A DNA stretch of 50,731 nt from Firmicutes bacterium UBA2116 (GCA_002331025.1 DCYG01000009.1:122666-173396); one strand, 5' to 3'; shown: positions 25,906 through 34,657, numbered from the stretch's first letter. Program-made: numbers and translations. The notes: generated from the sequence alone by a model not told the origin.

Positions 25906-26354
25906 TCGACATCCCCCTCATCTACGATAAAATTGTATCTGAGTGGATAATCGTTTTGTAGTATTACCTGCTTCGCTTCTCTTGTACCTGGGTTAATTGC
26001 AATCGGACTCTTTAAGTTGACTACTGATTCTTTGATATTTTCTTTGATAATAGCTATGACCAAGTATTTTAAATCAGCCTCGTTTTTTACCTTGAGTTCA
26101 TTTAAATCCTCTTCATTTAAATAAGGATTGTAATCCTGTATAATTGAATAAGGGTCAATTAATACAAATGATAAATCTGTATCCGACAGAGATTGCAAAA
26201 ACATCACGTCGTCTTCGGGACTGTCTTTTAATATGACATATTCTTTGTATTGTTCAAATCCGTACATGCCAGTGATAAATTTAATCACATCATTGTCGTT
26301 TACAGTGATTTCATCGAAATCTCTCGTTTTTATATTTCTGTTTTTATTATACAA
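25899..26354 (-). CDS. fliW: FliW, CsrA antagonist and flagellar assembly factor
   Basis: FliW binds CsrA or flagellin and couples flagellin level to its translation. The 151-residue protein has the family segments VIKFITGMYGFEQYKEYVIL, FLQSLSDTDLSFVLIDPY and LKSPIAINPGTREAKQVIL. It overlaps both neighbours by a few bases, which is consistent with coupled translation of a regulatory pair. Confidence 0.95.
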   Translation of the reverse strand: MYNKNRNIKTRDFDEITVNDNDVIKFITGMYGFEQYKEYVILKDSPEDDVMFLQSLSDTDLSFVLIDPYSIIQDYNPYLNEEDLNELKVKNEADLKYLVIAIIKENIKESVVNLKSPIAINPGTREAKQVILQNDYPLRYNFIVDEGDVEC

Positions 26355-26952
26355 ATGTATCTAACTCCTTATAATTAGGATTCGCACTTGGCGGCACGAA
26401 AATCGGGGTACCTATATAATTAATTTCAATTCTTGGATATTCCTTAACTATGAATTCTATGCTTCCCGGTATAAAATTAATTTCCGGACCTCCTACATTC
26501 CAATCAAAGCCAAGGTCATCCATTTTAAAATTCATTGAAATTCCTCCTATTTCCCATGAAATATCAGGTCCGACTTCCGGAACAAATCCAATATTAAAAT
26601 CGACGTCACTCATAAATTTTTTCATTGCAATTTCAGGTATGGGGTTTTCCATGATGTTGATATCCAACATCATGTTACCTTCTTTTGCATATGTGGCAGT
26701 TGCCTGATAGCCTGCCTGAACACCTTTTTTTGCAAAATCCTGTACTGAACGCATAACACTTTTTATACCGGCTGAGTATCTTGCTTCTACAGTGTCAATG
26801 TTCAGTTTCGTGGGCTTCATTTGTATGTCAAGTCCGCCCTTATTTCTTTTAAGTTCAAATGTAGCGTTGGTTGTCGCTATTTCATATTTGGCTTTATTGA
26901 TTTTCATCTCAAATGACATAGGAATTGTTCTGATTTCTAAAAGCGGTTCCAT
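26347..26952 (-). CDS. DUF6470 (YviE-like) flagellar-locus protein
   Basis: This 201-residue protein of unknown function lies between flgL and fliW, the position of YviE in Bacillus. It starts MEPLLEIRTIPMSFEMKI, has a conserved middle region (YSAGIKSVMRSVQDFAKKG), and ends with alternating short beta strands rich in Pro, Gly and aromatic residues. No membrane segment or signal is visible. Confidence 0.85.
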   Translation of the reverse strand: MEPLLEIRTIPMSFEMKINKAKYEIATTNATFELKRNKGGLDIQMKPTKLNIDTVEARYSAGIKSVMRSVQDFAKKGVQAGYQATATYAKEGNMMLDINIMENPIPEIAMKKFMSDVDFNIGFVPEVGPDISWEIGGISMNFKMDDLGFDWNVGGPEINFIPGSIEFIVKEYPRIEINYIGTPIFVPPSANPNYKELDTFV

Positions 26953-26967
26953 ATATTATACTCCTTT

Positions 26968-27996
26968 TTATTTCATAAAATCTATAAAACTATTCTGGAG
27001 GATTTTGTTGCCCATTGCCAAAGCTGCGTTGTAAGCATATTCCTGCATCTTGAAGTCTACTATCGCCTCCGCAGGATCTACCTTTTCTACCTCTAATATT
27101 TTTTTGTTTAAATTAATCTGGTTATCTTCGTTACGATACTGTAAAAATTCAAGATAATTTGTTTTAGCGCCGATATCCGTCACCGCCACCAATACTTCAT
27201 TTTTTTGTTTTTCAAACTTCGATAGGTACGGTGAAATATTCTCATATGAGAAATCATCTTTCCTTAATTCATCTTTAATATTTCCTATAAGGGTGTATAT
27301 GTTGTTAGCAATGGGATCCCCTGCAGAGTCTGTTTCTGAACCATATCCATATCCCAAAAATCCTATTCCGGAAGTTGAAACATTGAAAGCGGTATCTTCT
27401 GCTAATTTGTTGCCGTTAAATGTCAAGCCTAAGCCTAAGTCCACAAATGACTTTTCATTTGCTAACTCTTCTAATATATTTGCACCTACAGGCTGATTAT
27501 CTTTGTCAAGTCCCGTATTGACATTGACACCTTTATAATACAGCTGATTGTTATGAACCGTAAACGGCAGCTCATCCCTACTGGTTCCGCCTAATACATA
27601 CCTGTCCTCAAATTTACCGTTCAGCGAAGCAAGTATGGAGGACTGGAGATTGTCAAGCTCCTTAGCTATGGCTTCTCTCTCTTCCTTTCCCATGGTACCT
27701 GTTATACCTCTTATATATAATTCATTGACGGATTTTATACTTTCGCCTATTTCCATCATATTTGTCTCCGCAGCAGTAAGAAAAGAATTTGCATCGCTGA
27801 TGTTTGTATCATATTGCTCTGTCTTTCTGTACTCTCTTCTTAATTTATACGCTTTTATGGCAGATACAGGATCCTCAGAGCCTTTGAAGAATTTCATTTG
27901 TGTTGCGGCTCTCTCATTCAGATAATTCATTTGATTAGCGGACTTATTCAAATTTCTCATATATCTGCTGGTCATCATGCTTGTTGTAATTCTCAT
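26968..27996 (-). CDS. flgL: FlgL, hook-filament junction protein
   Basis: FlgL is the second junction protein between hook and filament. The 342-residue protein has a flagellin-like N-terminal helix (MRITTSMMTSRYMRNLN, then KFFKGSEDPVSAIKAYKLRR) and a flagellin-like C-terminal helix. Length is normal. It follows flgK by 10 bases. Confidence 0.94.
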   Translation of the reverse strand: MRITTSMMTSRYMRNLNKSANQMNYLNERAATQMKFFKGSEDPVSAIKAYKLRREYRKTEQYDTNISDANSFLTAAETNMMEIGESIKSVNELYIRGITGTMGKEEREAIAKELDNLQSSILASLNGKFEDRYVLGGTSRDELPFTVHNNQLYYKGVNVNTGLDKDNQPVGANILEELANEKSFVDLGLGLTFNGNKLAEDTAFNVSTSGIGFLGYGYGSETDSAGDPIANNIYTLIGNIKDELRKDDFSYENISPYLSKFEKQKNEVLVAVTDIGAKTNYLEFLQYRNEDNQINLNKKILEVEKVDPAEAIVDFKMQEYAYNAALAMGNKILQNSFIDFMK

Positions 27997-28006
27997 ATTA
28001 TACCTC

Positions 28007-29596
28007 CTACACTCCCATTCTGTTAATCAGCGTGTCTAACATTTCATCCAGGGTAGTCATCAACCTTGCAGCTGCATTGTACGACTTGCTGTACTGCAGT
28101 AAATTCACACCCTCTTCGTTAAAATCAACAGAGGAAAGACTGCTTCTTTCGAAGTCTATCTGGTATTCAGATATCAGGTAGCTTTCATGGGTTTTTTCAG
28201 TTTCGCTTACCTGAAGATTTAGTTTTGTTACTGAAAATGACACAAACTCCTGAAATGTACCCTTAAATAAGCCACTTCCGGTTCCGTCATACTCTGTTGT
28301 AAAGTCATTATCTGTTTTGAATGCATCTATCATTCTCAGTATGTTGTCCGCTGCAGCCTTATCATCATTGTTTCCCTTTGGCTCAAGAATTGTATGTGTT
28401 ATGTATGCATCCTTGGATTCAGCCCAGTCATCATGAATTTTTATGGATTTAGCAGTTATATCTGTACCAACACCATCTCTTGATCCGAACAATGGCTTAT
28501 CAGCCCCAAATACATCACCTACACCTTCGGAATCGTAATGTGTTGGCTCTCTGTTCAGCTCATTCATAGTAGTTGCAAACTTGTTTGCCAGTGTATCAAG
28601 CAGGTTTTGGTAATATTGCACACCCCTGGCATCAGAATTTGTAACTCCAGCAGTAGTGTCATACTCTCCTTTTCCATTTAAAAACTTTATGTAACCGCCT
28701 ATTTTACCTTTAGTAATTTCATTTGTTAAATCACTGTTGTTCCCATTCAAGTCTGTTACTTCAAACAATACATCTCGTCCGTTTTCTGATGTTTTAAATT
28801 CGGCAAATTCTTTATTGTCTACAATTTTTACTTTAGTGCCGTTTTCAAGCTTCAAATTAATGGACAATTCATCAACATAATTGTCTCCACCAATATTTAT
28901 TTTCTCTACTTTAACCTCAATATCAAGATATGATGAAAGCTTATCGATGAGCAGATTTCTTTCATCATTAAGTTCTAACGCAGGATTCCCGCCGATGTTG
29001 GCTTCTTTAATCTGTTGATTTAAAATTGATATATTTTTTAGCAATTGATTAACTTCAACTGTTGCTCCATTTTTCATATATTCATATTGCTGATCTCTGA
29101 CTGTTTCCATCTGACCCGCATAATCGTTAAGCATCTGCGTAAGAACTTGAGCAGATGTTCTTACTACACTCTGGTATACAGGATCAGTGGAACCATTGTT
29201 AGCAAGATTTTGCAGCTGGTTCCATAAGTCGGAAAATTGAGAATCCAGACCATCCTTGGCTATTTCATCAAAGAATAATTCCAAGTCAGACAATGCCTCC
29301 AGCTGAACTTCCTGGTCTCCGGTCTTTGCAGCTGCGGTCCTGTATCTCAAGTCAAGAAAGGGATCTCTGTATTGACTTACTCCCAATGAGTTTACACCTT
29401 GTCCGATAACTACACCGCCTAAACTGAATTTCAGATTTCTTGCTGTAAAGCCAAATGAGGCTGTATCGAGACGCTGTCTTGTATAGCCCTTCGTATTTAC
29501 ATTTGCCATATTTTGTCCCGTAATATCCATATAATTCTGATGAACCTTCAGTGCACTTGTAGCAGTTTTATATCCTAAAAATGTTGATCTAAGCAT
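28007..29596 (-). CDS. flgK: FlgK, hook-filament junction protein
   Basis: The 529-residue protein has the axial N-terminal motif (ALKVHQNYMDITGQNMANVN, then TKGYTRQR), the conserved FFDEIAKDGLDSQFSDLWNQ block, and the C-terminal DEEGVNLLQYSKSYNAAARL-like motif (here NEEGVNLLQYSKSYNAAARL). It is normal in length and lies after flgN, its dedicated chaperone. Confidence 0.96.
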   Translation of the reverse strand: MLRSTFLGYKTATSALKVHQNYMDITGQNMANVNTKGYTRQRLDTASFGFTARNLKFSLGGVVIGQGVNSLGVSQYRDPFLDLRYRTAAAKTGDQEVQLEALSDLELFFDEIAKDGLDSQFSDLWNQLQNLANNGSTDPVYQSVVRTSAQVLTQMLNDYAGQMETVRDQQYEYMKNGATVEVNQLLKNISILNQQIKEANIGGNPALELNDERNLLIDKLSSYLDIEVKVEKINIGGDNYVDELSINLKLENGTKVKIVDNKEFAEFKTSENGRDVLFEVTDLNGNNSDLTNEITKGKIGGYIKFLNGKGEYDTTAGVTNSDARGVQYYQNLLDTLANKFATTMNELNREPTHYDSEGVGDVFGADKPLFGSRDGVGTDITAKSIKIHDDWAESKDAYITHTILEPKGNNDDKAAADNILRMIDAFKTDNDFTTEYDGTGSGLFKGTFQEFVSFSVTKLNLQVSETEKTHESYLISEYQIDFERSSLSSVDFNEEGVNLLQYSKSYNAAARLMTTLDEMLDTLINRMGV

Positions 29597-29608
29597 ATTT
29601 TCACCCCT

Positions 29609-30064
29609 TTATACTTTCTTTGAAAACATTACACTCTTACCGCTGTTGTTTTTATTTTCCGTAGTTGTATTTGAATAGGTTTTATCCCTTTCGCCTAATT
29701 GAACCAACGCATCGTCAATTTTGTGCATTCTTACTTCGATTAACGTTTTGCACAAGCTGTTGATTTTTTTAACCTCTTGTATTATTTCACTGAGCTCGTT
29801 ATATTTTTCGATAATCTCGCCATTATTCTTTATTTTGTCTGTTTCGATTATTTCTTTCAGTGTCATTCCTTTGCAGCCAATAGCATCTACAAACTTTTCT
29901 CTTTTTTGGTCGACACCTCTCATTTTCATATAATATACCTGTTCTTTAGATACAATATCATCCAATGCATCGACATCGTTTTTTATAACCGCATCATACT
30001 TTTCATATTCTAACTCAAGAAAGCTTTTGTACAAATCGGCACTTTCTTTTAATATATCTATCAT
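29609..30064 (-). CDS. flgN: FlgN, export chaperone for FlgK/FlgL
   Basis: This 151-residue all-helical protein has the FlgN pattern (LYKSFLELEYEKYDAVIKND, then VDALDDIVSKEQVY) near the N-terminus. It sits between flgM and flgK as in Bacillus (yvyG). FlgN-type chaperones prevent premature assembly of the junction proteins. Sequence conservation in this family is low, so position counts as much as sequence. Confidence 0.85.
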   Translation of the reverse strand: MIDILKESADLYKSFLELEYEKYDAVIKNDVDALDDIVSKEQVYYMKMRGVDQKREKFVDAIGCKGMTLKEIIETDKIKNNGEIIEKYNELSEIIQEVKKINSLCKTLIEVRMHKIDDALVQLGERDKTYSNTTTENKNNSGKSVMFSKKV

Positions 30065-30076
30065 ATTTTTTACCCC

Positions 30077-30358
30077 TTATATTAACAGATTTTTCACTAT
30101 TTCTTCAGCATTGATATTGTACGTCTTGCTCTCTATGCTTTCTTTTATCCGATTAATTTTTTCGGCGCTGGTTTCCTTGTTAATATGAGCAGAAACTTTC
30201 TTTTTAATTGAATTTAAATATTCTTCATCCCTATTCTTTGATGATTTACCGTTTAATTCAATTACATCGTATTTATTGTTTTTTACAAATTCCTGGTTCT
30301 TTATCGGCTTAGAACCACCTTTATAATTCATATAGTTGTTTATGTTTTGAATTTTCAT
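30077..30358 (-). CDS. flgM: FlgM, anti-sigma-28 factor
   Basis: FlgM binds FliA/SigD and is exported after hook completion. The 93-residue protein has the family's C-terminal region (EKINRIKESIESKTYNINAE, then EIVKNLLI). The open frame extends to 30415, but the AGGAGGGG site is placed 7 bases before the ATG at 30358 (MKIQNINNYMNY), so that is the likely start. It is the first gene of the flgM-csrA unit and follows a SigD-like promoter, so FlgM would be made under the control of the sigma factor it inhibits. Confidence 0.9.
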   Translation of the reverse strand: MKIQNINNYMNYKGGSKPIKNQEFVKNNKYDVIELNGKSSKNRDEEYLNSIKKKVSAHINKETSAEKINRIKESIESKTYNINAEEIVKNLLI

Positions 30359-30376
30359 ATAATAACCCCTCCTGAA

Positions 30377-30412
30377 CAGGGACATTTCTCCTATACACAT
30401 GGACTCTCCCTG
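30377..30412 (-). promoter_or_regulatory. Hairpin in the flgM leader with GGA motifs
   Basis: CAGGGA and TCCCTG form a 6-bp stem just before the flgM ribosome site, with an ATAGGAG sequence in its loop. The leader contains four GGA triplets in all (in the stem, the loop, upstream, and in the ribosome site). GGA in loops next to a ribosome site is the typical CsrA recognition setting, and csrA is in the same transcription unit. Binding is an inference. Confidence 0.35.
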
Positions 30413-30448
30413 CAAAACGAGATGCGTCCCCCTACCTCTTTAATTATA

Positions 30449-30475
30449 TAATCGACACAAAATTCAAAAAATTAA
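30449..30475 (-). promoter_or_regulatory. Candidate SigD (FliA) promoter of the flgM unit
   Basis: On the minus strand TTAA, 15 bases, GTCGATTA matches the SigD pattern TAAA-N15-GCCGATAA in 3 of 4 and 6 of 8 positions. The transcript would start about 80 bases before the flgM ATG. Late control of flgM by SigD is expected. Confidence 0.6.
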
Positions 30476-30487
30476 ATGTCAAATATA

Positions 30488-30955
30488 TTATGCCATATTC
30501 ATGATTTTTTCTTCATCTATAATCAAAAGCACATCTTCTGTTTTGTTTCCTTTTGCAACACCTTTTACAAAACCGTCCCTGCACATTTTTCTGATTTCTT
30601 CTGTTTCTTCAAAGGATGTAATATTTTCAACAGACAAAACCTCATCTACGATTAATCCCACAAACGAATTGTCTTTTTCTAACACTACAACCATACCTTT
30701 ATTTTCTTTATCTTCATTACCTGCTTCTACATTAAACAATTTCTTCATATCAATCAACGGAACAACATTTCCTCTTAAATGTATTAGTCCTATGATATAT
30801 TCGGAAACCTTAGGTACATACGTTATTTCTTCCGGACAGATAACGATTGATGTTATAAGCTTGCTGTTTATTGTATACAAGCTTTCATCCAATTTAAATA
30901 ATAACCACGGAAACTCTATTTCTTCTTCATATATTTCTTCTGTATCGTAGTTCAT
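30488..30955 (-). CDS. cheW: CheW-type chemotaxis coupling protein (second copy)
   Basis: CheW links receptors to the CheA kinase. The 155-residue single-domain protein has the family blocks ITYVPKVSEYIIGLIHLRGN, VVPLIDMKKLF and VGLIVDEVLSVENI. It is 10 bases after the mcp gene. It is the second CheW in the cheW-mcp-cheW unit; the two differ clearly in sequence, so one may serve a different receptor or CheV-like role. Confidence 0.93.
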   Translation of the reverse strand: MNYDTEEIYEEEIEFPWLLFKLDESLYTINSKLITSIVICPEEITYVPKVSEYIIGLIHLRGNVVPLIDMKKLFNVEAGNEDKENKGMVVVLEKDNSFVGLIVDEVLSVENITSFEETEEIRKMCRDGFVKGVAKGNKTEDVLLIIDEEKIMNMA

Positions 30956-30965
30956 AATATACTCC

Positions 30966-32741
30966 TTATACAGCCTCTTCGGCCAACTTAAATTGTTCGA
31001 CTAATTCCTTTAATAAGCTTGATTGTCCGCTAAGCTCCTGACTTGCAGCAGCACTTTCCTCCGCAGTAGCCGAGTTCGTCTGAACAACAGCGGATATTTG
31101 CTCAACACCCATAGTTATCTGCATTATGGATTCAGCTTGTTCTTTCGATGCCTCTGAAATCTCATCAACTAATTTTACCGATTCTCTTATGGAACTTACC
31201 ATTAAATTAATTGATTCTTTTGTTTCATCTGCAATAACCGTGCCTCTTTCCACGGATTTGATGGAATTTTCAATTAAATCTGCCGTGCTTTTAGCTGCTT
31301 CCGCACTCTTTGAGGCTAAGTTTCTTACCTCGTCGGCCACCACCGCGAAGCCTTTACCTGCCGCACCGGCCCTTGCTGCCTCAACCGCAGCATTTAGTGC
31401 AAGTATATTTGTCTGGAAAGCTATGTCGTCTATTGCCTTTATAATTTTGGATATTTCATTTGTAGAATTTCTTATGTCATACATTGCCTCGGTCATAAGC
31501 TCAACCTTTTCACTGTTTTTCTCAACCTCTTGAGCCGATTCCTGAGTTATCCTGCTGACATTGTTTGAATTTTCTGCATTTTGCTTGATTTGCTCAGATA
31601 TTTCATTTATAGTTGCAGATAATTCCTCAATGGAGCTTGCCTGCTCCGTGGTTCCCTGAGACAATGCCTGTGCTCCTCCCGATACCTGACTTGCTCCGCT
31701 GGATACTTGTTCTGCAGCTTCATCTATCTTACTTAATGTATCGTTAAAGGATGATAATATTCTTTCTACTGAAGTCTTTATAGGTGCAAATCCTCCTATA
31801 AATTCCATGCTGATTGAGGAAGTTAAATCACCGTTTGACATTTCATTTAATACTCTGTCAATTTCCCCCACATAAAGCTTCAAGGTCTTTATAGTATTGC
31901 TTATTGTTAACGTAGCAACACCAAGCTCATCCTTGGATGTATGATTTACATCATAGTCTAAGTCTCCCCTGCTGATGGCCTCAGCCGCCTCTGTTATTTC
32001 TTTAATCGGTCGTACCAAGCTTTTAATTATAGCTGCTCCCAGCAAAGCAGAAACAACGATGCCTACTACGAGCATAGCGATTAAGGCTATCAATAAATAT
32101 CGGTTTGTTTCATTAGAATTATTTACGAAATTTCGTGCTACTATGTCCAAATTTTTACTGACTTCATCCATGGTTCTGTAAACCGAACTTAATACGGGTG
32201 TTAGTTCACTGTCCATTATTTCTAATGCTTGTGAATTTTTACTGTCGTTTAAAAGTTCAACCAAATTATTGCTTATTTCTGTTACTGCCGACATATCATT
32301 ATTCAACTGTTGAACAACAGTGGGATAGTGGTCTAAGTCCTGTAATAATAATCCAAGCGTTTCATTGGCTATTTGTATATTTTCTGTTATTTCAGCCGTA
32401 TATTCCATCTTCTGCGCTCTGCCGGACGTTGTTGTGGATTTGTAAATTGCTTTTTCCACCTTGTTCAAAGCAAGCTTCGTTTCCCATGAACGCACTTCCA
32501 CTTCGTAGCAGTCGTCATAAAAAAGGTTAATATCTTCTGAAACATGATTTATATTAAAAATTGAAACCACATTAGATACAGCAAACATTATTAATAAAAT
32601 CCCAAAACCGATTATTAATCTTGGTGCTATTTTAATGTTTGACATTTTAAATAATGTTATTTTAATCTTCTTTTTATCACTTTTAGCTTTTTTTGTCTTT
32701 TTTTCAACATTTTTTTTTGATTTTTTATTAAATATCTTCAA
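30966..32741 (-). CDS. Methyl-accepting chemotaxis protein
   Basis: This 591-residue receptor starts at a TTG, supported by AAGGGGG five bases upstream. After a very Lys-rich cytoplasmic N-terminus (about 1-32) comes membrane helix 1 (about 38-60), a periplasmic/extracellular four-helix-bundle domain, membrane helix 2 (about 215-238), a HAMP domain with LVRPIKEITEAAEAISRGDL, and a long signalling coiled coil with the hairpin tip AFQTNILALNAAVEAARAG and FAVVADEVRNLA. No CheR-binding pentapeptide is visible at the C-terminus. Ligand is unknown. Confidence 0.96.
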   Translation of the reverse strand: MKIFNKKSKKNVEKKTKKAKSDKKKIKITLFKMSNIKIAPRLIIGFGILLIMFAVSNVVSIFNINHVSEDINLFYDDCYEVEVRSWETKLALNKVEKAIYKSTTTSGRAQKMEYTAEITENIQIANETLGLLLQDLDHYPTVVQQLNNDMSAVTEISNNLVELLNDSKNSQALEIMDSELTPVLSSVYRTMDEVSKNLDIVARNFVNNSNETNRYLLIALIAMLVVGIVVSALLGAAIIKSLVRPIKEITEAAEAISRGDLDYDVNHTSKDELGVATLTISNTIKTLKLYVGEIDRVLNEMSNGDLTSSISMEFIGGFAPIKTSVERILSSFNDTLSKIDEAAEQVSSGASQVSGGAQALSQGTTEQASSIEELSATINEISEQIKQNAENSNNVSRITQESAQEVEKNSEKVELMTEAMYDIRNSTNEISKIIKAIDDIAFQTNILALNAAVEAARAGAAGKGFAVVADEVRNLASKSAEAAKSTADLIENSIKSVERGTVIADETKESINLMVSSIRESVKLVDEISEASKEQAESIMQITMGVEQISAVVQTNSATAEESAAASQELSGQSSLLKELVEQFKLAEEAV

Positions 32742-32760
32742 TTCTGCCCCCTTACAACAA

Positions 32761-33258
32761 TTAATTCACATTGGTAATAAGCTCAATCTCTTTTTCATCA
32801 AGTACTTTTTTCAAATCTATCAGCAAAACAATGCGATTGTTTAATTTAGCAATTCCGGTAATAAAGGTGTTTGTATAGTCAGAGCCCATTTTAGGAGGAT
32901 CTGATATGTTTTCATTATCAATGTTGGTAACTTCGTTTACTTCATCTACTATAAAACCTATGTAAGAGCCGTTTATATTTGTTACTATAATGCATGTTCT
33001 TTCGTTGTATCCGATTTCTTCTTTTTTCAATCTTAGTCTTACATCAATTATCGGTATAATTATTCCTCTTAAGTTAATCACACCTTTTGCGTATGATGGG
33101 AATTCGGGAACTGCTGTTATTTCTTGCATTCCTACTATCTGAACTACATCAGCTATAGAAATTCCAAGCAGTTGATTATCCGTGTAAAAAGTCAAATACT
33201 TGCCTTTAAGTGTATCTTCATCTAAATCGCTATTTAAAACATTTAAATTATCTTGCAC
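32761..33258 (-). CDS. cheW: CheW-type chemotaxis coupling protein (first copy)
   Basis: This 165-residue CheW starts at a GTG with GAGGTG upstream. It has ITAVPEFPSYAKGVINLRGI, IPIIDVRLRLKK and YIGFIVDEVNEVTNI blocks typical of CheW. It is the first gene behind a near-consensus SigD promoter and lies 19 bases before the receptor gene. CheA is not in the window, so the kinase must be encoded elsewhere. Confidence 0.94.
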   Translation of the reverse strand: MQDNLNVLNSDLDEDTLKGKYLTFYTDNQLLGISIADVVQIVGMQEITAVPEFPSYAKGVINLRGIIIPIIDVRLRLKKEEIGYNERTCIIVTNINGSYIGFIVDEVNEVTNIDNENISDPPKMGSDYTNTFITGIAKLNNRIVLLIDLKKVLDEKEIELITNVN

Positions 33259-33289
33259 GTAATCACCTCATTATAATATTCTTAATATA

Positions 33290-33316
33290 ATATCGTCATG
33301 ATTAACCAAAATTTTA
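33290..33316 (-). promoter_or_regulatory. SigD (FliA) promoter of cheW-mcp-cheW
   Basis: On the minus strand TAAA (33316-33313), exactly 15 bases, then GACGATAT (33297-33290) matches the Bacillus-type SigD consensus TAAA-N15-GCCGATAT at 11 of 12 positions. The transcript would start about 24 bases before the GTG of cheW. It separates the cheW unit from the comFB gene upstream. Confidence 0.8.
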
Positions 33317-33346
33317 GTAAAAATTATAATTTATACTGTTTTAATT

Positions 33347-33796
33347 TTAATGCCTTGGGTTTTTCCTTACTTTAAGCACCGCTTTAATAACCTCTGTGGT
33401 AACTTCTCTGCCCATTTCATCATATTCATGTATTTTTTCTTTAATATTATCTTTGTTTGCTACAATATATTTTGGCTTAAGATTGTTTAAAGCAATTGCT
33501 ACAATATCCTCCTTGCATCGGTCACATCTGCAGCAATTCATTTTTTTGAGAGTTGCTTCAAGCCTGTCAAGAACAAGCTTTTCTGTCACGTTGTATAATA
33601 TAACCTCATTTTTTTCATCTCTTATTAAATTTAATTCTTTATTTTGGAAAATCGCTTCTGCGGAGTTGTCATTTTCGGTAACAATTGTTGCCGACTCATT
33701 TGCTTCATTTTGCTCAGTTTCGTCTTTTTTCAAATTTGTCGGCATGATTTTATTGTACATTAATTCTCTATCAAAGGTTTTCTTAATTTTTGCCAT
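33347..33796 (-). CDS. ComFB-domain protein
   Basis: The 149-residue protein has a variable charged N-terminal half (about 1-65) and a C-terminal ComFB domain with LDRLEATLKKMNCCRCDRCK and DIVAIALNNLKPKYIVA, a pattern of four close cysteines that may bind metal. The frame opens at 33814, but AGAGG is placed 8 bases before the ATG at 33796 (MAKIKKTFD), so I use that. ComFB proteins have been reported to bind cyclic dinucleotides in some bacteria; whether this one does is inference. It is next to parA and upstream of cheW-mcp. Confidence 0.85.
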   Translation of the reverse strand: MAKIKKTFDRELMYNKIMPTNLKKDETEQNEANESATIVTENDNSAEAIFQNKELNLIRDEKNEVILYNVTEKLVLDRLEATLKKMNCCRCDRCKEDIVAIALNNLKPKYIVANKDNIKEKIHEYDEMGREVTTEVIKAVLKVRKNPRH

Positions 33797-33797
33797 A

Positions 33798-34559
33798 TTA
33801 TAATCCTCTTTCAATAAGCTCTTCTACTAAATCCATATAGTCCTTTGCAGCTCCATTTTTTGGTGAGTAATTATATATATCCAGTTGATTGGTTTGTGCT
33901 TCCATAACAGCGACGCTTGATCTGATTGTAGTATTAAATATTTCGGTATTCAATCGTTCAGCTATCAATTCCGCCGTTCCTTTAATTTCTCTGCTTAAAA
34001 CAGTCCTCATGTTAAATTTCGTAAGTACTATACCCTCTACCTTAACATTAGAATTACAATACTTTCTCACTCTGTCTATGGTTTCAGAAAGCTGCGCTAT
34101 TCCCTGCAGGCTGAAAATATCAGCAAGCATGGGGATAATAATAAAATCGGATGCAGTGAACGCATTAACCGTTAAAATACTTAGTGCAGGAGGTGTGTCT
34201 AAAAAAATATAATCATATTTATCCTTGACTGATGATAATGCTTCCTTTAATAAATATTCTCTTCCTGTCTGTGTAAATTCCAATTCAATTCCGCTTAATA
34301 AAATATTGGAGGATATTATATCAAAGGAATCCATTTTCTGTATTGAAAAGGATGTGTTCGATTCTCCCTTCAATATTTCATAAATAGTCGGACAATCTTC
34401 AGTTTCCGCACCGGCACTGAAGCTTAAATTAGCCTGCGGATCTAAATCAACGCACAAAACCTTGTAACCCTTCAGTTTATAGCCTGCAGCAACGGCACCT
34501 GTTGTAGTGGTCTTTCCCACTCCACCTTTTTGATTTGTTACAGAAATTATCTTAGCCAT
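33798..34559 (-). CDS. ParA/Soj-type ATPase
   Basis: This 253-residue protein has the deviant Walker A NQKGGVGKTTTTGAVA (about 8-23), Walker A-prime DLDPQANLS and Walker B FLDTPPALS, all ParA features. There is no parB next to it. In the sequence context (ComFB, CheW, receptor) it may position chemotaxis arrays, as ParC-type ATPases do in other bacteria, but a chromosome or plasmid role is also possible. It does not look like FlhG, which is usually beside flhF. Confidence 0.85.
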   Translation of the reverse strand: MAKIISVTNQKGGVGKTTTTGAVAAGYKLKGYKVLCVDLDPQANLSFSAGAETEDCPTIYEILKGESNTSFSIQKMDSFDIISSNILLSGIELEFTQTGREYLLKEALSSVKDKYDYIFLDTPPALSILTVNAFTASDFIIIPMLADIFSLQGIAQLSETIDRVRKYCNSNVKVEGIVLTKFNMRTVLSREIKGTAELIAERLNTEIFNTTIRSSVAVMEAQTNQLDIYNYSPKNGAAKDYMDLVEELIERGL

Positions 34560-34608
34560 ATACTCTCCTTAAAAACAATTTTCGACATAGTTTTTTAAAT
34601 TGTAACAA

Positions 34609-34637
34609 AAAAATCATATTTTAACAATATGATTTTT
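34609..34637 (-). terminator. Terminator hairpin between the purine cluster and parA
   Basis: Arms of 11 bases (AAAAATCATAT and its exact complement ATATGATTTTT) enclose a 7-base loop. On the minus strand the stem runs into TTTTTTTG. It lies 130 bases after the mocA-yqeB stop, so it can end the purine cluster transcript. On the plus strand it could act as well because the stem is symmetric. The stem is AT-rich. Confidence 0.65.
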
Positions 34638-34657
34638 CAGATTGATGACAAAATCAT

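Noticed and set aside
33798..34559. ParA-type gene read as FlhG
   Set aside because: It has Soj-like motifs and no flhF or export gene as neighbour; FlhG is normally beside flhA/flhF, so a general ParA call is safer.
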